A stretch of 64,000 bases of DNA, taken from contig CP127384.1 in NCBI GenBank assembly GCA_030285985.1, positions 248,001 to 312,000 on the forward strand, written 5' to 3'. The notes beneath the pieces were generated by a model, which did not search any database, was not told the DNA's origin, and saw only the letters and a list, made by a program, of their open reading frames with translations. A program made the translations under genes and the position numbers. Source of the DNA: Aquidulcibacter paucihalophilus (GTDB taxonomy: Bacteria > Pseudomonadota > Alphaproteobacteria > Caulobacterales > Caulobacteraceae). Below, in pieces: positions 60,101 through 64,000 of this stretch; positions within the stretch are counted from its first letter, which is position 1, and each line of letters starts with the position of its first letter.

Positions 60101-60694
60101 TCATCGGGCGAAGGCGCGCAGGAACCGGTGCACGGCCTCGGCGGCGCGCGCTTCAAGGTCGATCGGCGGCTGGGCGACGCCGAGGATGGCGCGCAGGTGG
60201 CCGTGCCCCAGCACCATGCCCGCGAACATCTCGGCCGCAACCTCGGGCTGGGGGATGCGTAGCAGCTCAAGCCGGTCCTGTTCGGCCAGCCAGGCCGCCA
60301 GCCGGCGCAGGCCCTCGGCGGGTCCGGCCTGGTAGATGGCGTCGGCGAGGTCCGGCATTTCCGGCGACATCAGGGCCACCCCGCGCAGCGAGGCCCCCGC
60401 GTCCACTCGCAAGAGCTTGTCGAGCAGGCCGACGGCGAAGGCGGTCAGCACCGTCTCCGGATCGCCCCCGGCGCGCAGCGGCGCGCTGATGGCGTCGGAC
60501 CGGCGGGCGGCCAGCGCCCGGCCGATCTCCAGCTTGTTGGGAAAGCGGTTGTACAGGGTCTGGCGGGAGACCCCGGCCCGGCGCGCGATCTGCTCCATGG
60601 AGGCCAGGGCGCCCTTCTCGCCGAACAGGGCCGTGGCCGCCTCGAGGATGGCCTCGGTCTTGGTCTCGTCGACCTGTCCGCGAACGCGCGCCAT
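60101..60694 (-). CDS. TetR/AcrR-family repressor of the adjacent efflux operon
   Basis: 197 residues. N-terminal helix-turn-helix ASMEQIARRAGVSRQTLYNR followed by FPNKLEI, and a C-terminal ligand domain of the AcrR_C type. ATG 60694 overlaps the transporter stop by one base, making it the third gene of hlyD-MFS-tetR. It probably represses its own operon by binding the palindrome at 63411-63426. The inducer is unknown, likely a substrate of the pump. Confidence 0.9.
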   Translation of the reverse strand: MARVRGQVDETKTEAILEAATALFGEKGALASMEQIARRAGVSRQTLYNRFPNKLEIGRALAARRSDAISAPLRAGGDPETVLTAFAVGLLDKLLRVDAGASLRGVALMSPEMPDLADAIYQAGPAEGLRRLAAWLAEQDRLELLRIPQPEVAAEMFAGMVLGHGHLRAILGVAQPPIDLEARAAEAVHRFLRAFAR

Positions 60695-62283
60695 CAGTGT
60701 GCCTCCACCGGCGGGGCCCCGGCCGGCGTCCTCACCGGTCGCGACAGCAGGGTGACGCAGGCCGCGAAGGCGCAGGCGATGGCCAGCATGGCGAAGGCGT
60801 CGCCGAACGCCAGGGTCGTGGCCTGCTTCTGCAGCATGCCCTGGACCGCCTTCATCGCCGACCCGGCCGGATCGATCGATCCCGCGAACCGCGCCTGCAT
60901 CCCCGCCAGCATGTCCTGCATCCCCGCGCTGGTCACCGGGATGTTCTGGGTCAACTCGCTCATGTGCAGGGCGGTGTTCTGCGTCAGGGAGGTGTTGAGG
61001 ATCGCCAGGCCGAAGGCGCCGCCCACGTTGCGGCTCAGATTGACCAGGCCCGAGGCGTTCTTGACCATCTCGGGCGGCAGGGTCGACATCGTGACCTGCT
61101 GGGCCGCGATCATGGCCATCATGACGCCGCAGCCGCGCACCGCCTGCACGCTGGCGAACTCCCAGAAGCCCCAGTCGGCGGTGACCAGTCGGGCGTCCCA
61201 CATGCCCCAGGCGCAGAGCATGAAGCCGCCGAACATCAGCAGCCGCAGGTCGACCTTGCGTACCAGCCGTCCCGCGAAGGGCGCGGTCAGGAACATGGCC
61301 AGGCCCGAGACCACCATGGTCGTTCCGACCTCGGAGGCCGAATAGTCGCGCACCCGGCCGAGGAACAGCGGCAGCAGGAAGGTGCCGCCGAACAGGGCCG
61401 CGCCCACGATAAAGGTCATCACCACCCCGACGACGAAATTGCGGTTGGTGAAGGCGCGCAGCTCGACGATCGGATTGCGGTAGGTCAGCGACCGCCAGAC
61501 GAAGGCCGGGCCGGTGATCGCGGCGACCAGGGCCAGCAGCAGGATCAGGTCGTCGGCGAACCAGTCATTCTTCGAGCCTTCCTCCAGCACGAACTGCAGG
61601 CTCATCAGGAAGGTGGCCATCAGCCCCAGCCCGGCCCAGTCGAACCCCTTGGCCAGGGACGGATCGCCCTTGTCGAAATTGGCGTAGCGACCGACCAGGA
61701 ACAGCACCAGCATGCCCGGGATGAGGTTGATGAAGAACAGCCAGCGCCAGCTGAGCCACTCCGTCAGATGCCCGCCCAGGGTCGGGCCGACCGTCGGCGC
61801 CAGGGTCACGATCAGGCCCATGACGATGCTGGCCGTGACCCGCTTGTCCGGCGGGAAGGCGGTGAAGGCGACGGCGAAGACCGTCGGGATCATGGCCCCG
61901 CCGACAAAGCCCTGCAGCGCCCGGAAGAAGATCATCGCCTCGATCGAGGACGACATCCCTGTGGCCAGGCTCATGAGCAGGAAGCCGCTGCAGGAGACGA
62001 GGAAGACCTTCTGCGTCCCCCACAGCCGCGACAGATAGCCCGACAGGGGGATCATCACGACCTCGGGGATCAGATAGGCCGTCTGGATCCAGCTGATCTC
62101 GTCTGCCGAGGCGCCGACCCCGGCCTGGATCTGGGGCAGGGACGAGGCCACGATCTGGATGTCGAGGATGGCCATGAACTGGCCGATCACCATCCCGGCG
62201 AAGCCGAGCAGCAGGAAGGTCCAGTTGACCTCGGGCGCCGGCGTGGGCGCGGCGGCCTCGACCGTCGGAGCGGCGGCGGTCAC
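60694..62283 (-). CDS. DHA2-family MFS multidrug exporter, EmrB-like
   Basis: 529 residues from GTG 62283, overlapping the hlyD stop (GTGA). Fourteen likely membrane helices; DHA2 motifs GQFMAILDIQIVASSLPQI near the N-terminus, SWIQTAYLIPEVVMIPLSG, SGYLSRLWGTQKVF (motif A) and MIPTVFAVAFTAFPPDKR. Works with the membrane-fusion protein upstream and an outer-membrane channel to export lipophilic compounds. No TolC-like gene is present here, so the channel must be encoded elsewhere. Confidence 0.93.
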   Translation of the reverse strand: MTAAAPTVEAAAPTPAPEVNWTFLLLGFAGMVIGQFMAILDIQIVASSLPQIQAGVGASADEISWIQTAYLIPEVVMIPLSGYLSRLWGTQKVFLVSCSGFLLMSLATGMSSSIEAMIFFRALQGFVGGAMIPTVFAVAFTAFPPDKRVTASIVMGLIVTLAPTVGPTLGGHLTEWLSWRWLFFINLIPGMLVLFLVGRYANFDKGDPSLAKGFDWAGLGLMATFLMSLQFVLEEGSKNDWFADDLILLLALVAAITGPAFVWRSLTYRNPIVELRAFTNRNFVVGVVMTFIVGAALFGGTFLLPLFLGRVRDYSASEVGTTMVVSGLAMFLTAPFAGRLVRKVDLRLLMFGGFMLCAWGMWDARLVTADWGFWEFASVQAVRGCGVMMAMIAAQQVTMSTLPPEMVKNASGLVNLSRNVGGAFGLAILNTSLTQNTALHMSELTQNIPVTSAGMQDMLAGMQARFAGSIDPAGSAMKAVQGMLQKQATTLAFGDAFAMLAIACAFAACVTLLSRPVRTPAGAPPVEAH

Positions 62284-63371
62284 CGGACCGCGGCCACGAC
62301 GGGTCCGGTGGCGGCCTCGGCGAAGCTCAGGCCGCCGCGGCTCTTCAGGTCAACCTTGACCTCGACCGACAGGCCGGGCCGCAGGGCGGCGGCCCCCGCG
62401 CGGTCGACGCGGATGCGGACCGGCACGCGCTGGGTGATGCGGGTGAAATTGCCGGTCGCGTTCTCGACCGGGATCAGGGCGAACTCCGAGCCGGTGGCCG
62501 GGGCGAAGCTGTCGATATGACCGACCAGAGGCTCGCCGGGGAAGGCGTCGGCACTGATCTCGACGGTCTGGCCGATGCGCAGACGGTCGAGCTGGGTTTC
62601 CTTGAAATTGGCGACCACATAGGCGTCGCCCAGCGGCACGATGGACAGGATCTGGCCGCCCGGCCGGACATATTGCCCGACGCGGACGCCGCGGGCCCCG
62701 ACCACGCCGCCGACCGGGGCGCGGATGACGGTGCGGTCCAGGGCTATGCGGGCCTGTTCGACACGGGCGCGGGCCACATCGACGGCGGCGAGGCTCTGGC
62801 TGCGGCTCGAACCGAGCACCCCGGCGGTGCGCTGTTCGGCGATCAGGGCGGCTTCCGCCTCGGCGACCGAGGCCTGGGCGGTGCGGGCACCGGCCTGTTC
62901 TGTCTGGATGCGGGCCTGGGACACCCAGCCCTGCTCGGCGAGGCGGCCGTAGCGGTCGACCTGCTGTGCGGCCAGGTCGGCCTGGGCGCGGGCCTGGGCC
63001 ACGCCGGCGGCGCGCGAGGCGATGACGGCCTGTTCCTGGGCGGCGCGGGCGTCGACATTGCCGACGGCGGCGATCACCGACGCCAGATTGCCCTCGGCCT
63101 CGGCCAGATTGGCGCGGGCATCGGCGTCGTCCAGCCGGATCAGGATCTGGCCCGGTGCGACCCGCTGGTTGTCGGCGACCAGAACCTCGACGACATAGCC
63201 GTCGATCTGGGGGCTGACGCCGGTGGTGTCGGCCTGGACGAAGGCGTTGTCGGTCGCCTCCCAGCGCTGCTTGCCCTGCCACCAGACGACCCCGCCGATG
63301 ACGAGGGCCAGGGCCGCAAAGGCGGCGACGATCAACGGCAGGCGCTTCTTGTGGGCGGGGGTCAGGGTCAT
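62280..63371 (-). CDS. HlyD/EmrA-family membrane-fusion protein
   Basis: 363 residues from ATG 63371. One N-terminal membrane helix (RLPLIVAAFAALALVIGGVV), biotinyl-lipoyl-like halves (ATDNAFVQADTTGVSPQIDG, later DRTVIRAPVGGVVGARGVRV, each cut here), a long coiled-coil hairpin between them rich in Ala/Gln/Arg, and the beta-barrel part GQTVEISADAFPG. It bridges the inner-membrane pump to an outer-membrane channel. First gene of the efflux operon. A start at 63461 would cover the operator, which speaks against it. Confidence 0.93.
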   Translation of the reverse strand: MTLTPAHKKRLPLIVAAFAALALVIGGVVWWQGKQRWEATDNAFVQADTTGVSPQIDGYVVEVLVADNQRVAPGQILIRLDDADARANLAEAEGNLASVIAAVGNVDARAAQEQAVIASRAAGVAQARAQADLAAQQVDRYGRLAEQGWVSQARIQTEQAGARTAQASVAEAEAALIAEQRTAGVLGSSRSQSLAAVDVARARVEQARIALDRTVIRAPVGGVVGARGVRVGQYVRPGGQILSIVPLGDAYVVANFKETQLDRLRIGQTVEISADAFPGEPLVGHIDSFAPATGSEFALIPVENATGNFTRITQRVPVRIRVDRAGAAALRPGLSVEVKVDLKSRGGLSFAEAATGPVVAAVR

Positions 63372-63410
63372 GGCGGACTCGAAAGCGTGTCGGGGAGGAC
63401 GGCGCATAAA

Positions 63411-63426
63411 TGGACATGACTGTCCA
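63411..63426. promoter_or_regulatory. Palindromic operator, probable TetR-family binding site
   Basis: TGGACATGACTGTCCA is a perfect 6-4-6 inverted repeat, 39 bases upstream of the hlyD start. The flanks are AT-rich (ATAAA before, AAAAATCAA after), unlike the surrounding GC-rich DNA, as expected for a promoter. The GGACA/TGTCC half-site form is common for TetR-family repressors. Confidence 0.75.
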
Positions 63427-63535
63427 AAAATCAACCACTCATGCGCCGGGGCCCAACACATCCTGTTTCCGAACCTGCGCTTGACCGCCGCCGCCGGGAG
63501 GTTTCGACTACGGCCAAGCTGAGAGGAGACCTCCC

Positions 63536-63685
63536 ATGAAGCGCTTCGCCGCCCGGTACGCCCAGCCTGCCAGTCTTCTGATCCTGAGCTGCACCATCCT
63601 GTTCGGCCTGCCGCTGGCCGTCGGTCTGGCCGGGATGCTGCTCGGGGCCGGGGCCCTGTTCATTCCGGCATCGTGGGAGACCTGA
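63536..63685 (+). CDS. 49-residue membrane peptide
   Basis: Starts ATG 63536 with GAGAGGAG 7 bases ahead. After a short basic N-terminus (MKRFAARYAQPAS) one long or two short hydrophobic segments follow (LLILSCTILFGLPLAVGLAG, MLLGAGALFIP), ending SWET. Third-position bias and the good ribosome-binding site support a real gene. No family recognised. It precedes nth by 40 bases, and may be co-transcribed. Confidence 0.6.
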   Translation: MKRFAARYAQPASLLILSCTILFGLPLAVGLAGMLLGAGALFIPASWET

Positions 63686-63725
63686 GGCCTTCCCGGTTCC
63701 GGTCCGCGTCTGCTACCCGGGCGGG

Positions 63726-64000
63726 ATGAAGCCGCCCAAGGCCCGTTCCAGACCTGCGCCGAAACCCGCGCCGAAACGCCCCGCCGTCATGACCGGGGCG
63801 ATGGTCCCCGTGCTGGGCTGGCCGCCGGACGAGGACCGGGTTGAGGCCATCTTCGAACGGCTGGCGCGGATCATGCCCGAGCCGAAGACCGAGCTCAGCT
63901 TCTCCAGCCCCTATACGCTGGTGGTCGCCGTCGCCCTGTCGGCCCAGGCCACCGACGTTGCGGTCAACAAGGCCACGGACAAACTGTTCGCGGTCGCCGA
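63726..64000 (+). CDS. nth: Endonuclease III (DNA N-glycosylase/AP lyase), 5' part
   Basis: First 91 codons; the gene runs off the right edge. After a basic Pro/Lys-rich N-terminal extension (about 40 residues), the Nth fold begins: RVEAIFERLARIMPEPKTEL, SSPYTLVVAVALSAQATDVA, VNKATDKLF. Removes oxidised pyrimidines in base excision repair. The catalytic helix-hairpin-helix Lys/Asp and the iron-sulfur cysteines lie beyond the window. Confidence 0.92.
   Translation, partial: MKPPKARSRPAPKPAPKRPAVMTGAMVPVLGWPPDEDRVEAIFERLARIMPEPKTELSFSSPYTLVVAVALSAQATDVAVNKATDKLFAVA

Noticed and set aside
1..64000. tRNA or rRNA genes, prophage or integrative element
   Set aside because: No cloverleaf-like sequence, rRNA match, integrase, phage structural gene or attachment-site repeat was seen; composition is uniform.

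Overview
The window is a 64 kb piece of a high-GC alphaproteobacterial chromosome, most likely from a Caulobacteraceae member close to Brevundimonas or Caulobacter. The clues are very strong G/C third-position bias, AddAB rather than RecBCD, an alphaproteobacterial AccD without zinc-ribbon cysteines, a DUF1674/SDHAF4 protein, a FixJ-type regulator, a phasin, and the gene order rsuA-trpF-trpB-trpA-accD-folC facing tsaE-amgK-murU-addB-addA-trxA. This assignment is inferred from gene content and order; no database was consulted. I see no phage, transposase, integrase, CRISPR array, tRNA or rRNA. The window is chromosomal core with a few small lineage-specific genes.

Layout. 1-9170: mixed single genes: a partial secreted protein, a sorbosone/glucose-dehydrogenase-like beta-propeller, argG, htpX, DUF1674, a glycine-rich exported protein, pyrF, a MarC membrane protein, DUF1801, an SDR and an Rrf2 regulator. 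9171-12905: kup behind a hairpin-rich leader, then rsmB, closed by a double hairpin shared with a convergent GNAT gene. 13676-21748: the tight minus-strand run mutS-glnD-murJ-trpS. 21749-24872: a cobalamin riboswitch, a BtuB-like TonB receptor, and a convergent aldo/keto-reductase-fold protein lacking the catalytic tetrad. 24961-30434: recQ, an orphan flotillin-like protein behind a tandem repeat, a HAMP-only membrane protein, an orphan FixJ-like response regulator and a small exported protein.

30672-48478: a SAM methyltransferase, a 171 bp palindromic repeat, then rsuA-trpF-trpB-(secreted protein)-trpA-accD-folC on the plus strand. Converging on it is the minus-strand operon acyltransferase-tsaE-amgK-murU-addB-addA-trxA, which combines peptidoglycan-sugar recycling, tRNA modification, double-strand-break repair and redox. 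48577-58709: two tandem S9 peptidases, an AsmA-like protein, a lipoprotein esterase, a secreted unknown protein and AMP nucleosidase. 58747-63426: phasin, a creatininase-family amidohydrolase, and an EmrAB-type efflux operon (hlyD-MFS-tetR) with a clear palindromic operator upstream. 63536-64000: a 49-residue membrane peptide and the start of nth.

No clearly novel multi-gene system stands out. The observations most worth testing are the response-regulator/HAMP pair without a kinase, the aldo/keto-reductase pseudoenzyme beside a B12-regulated receptor, the palindromic element whose end supplies the ribosome-binding site of rsuA, the structured kup leader, the tandem repeat before the flotillin gene, the four-cysteine secreted protein inside the trp operon, and the zinc-ribbon-less AccD.
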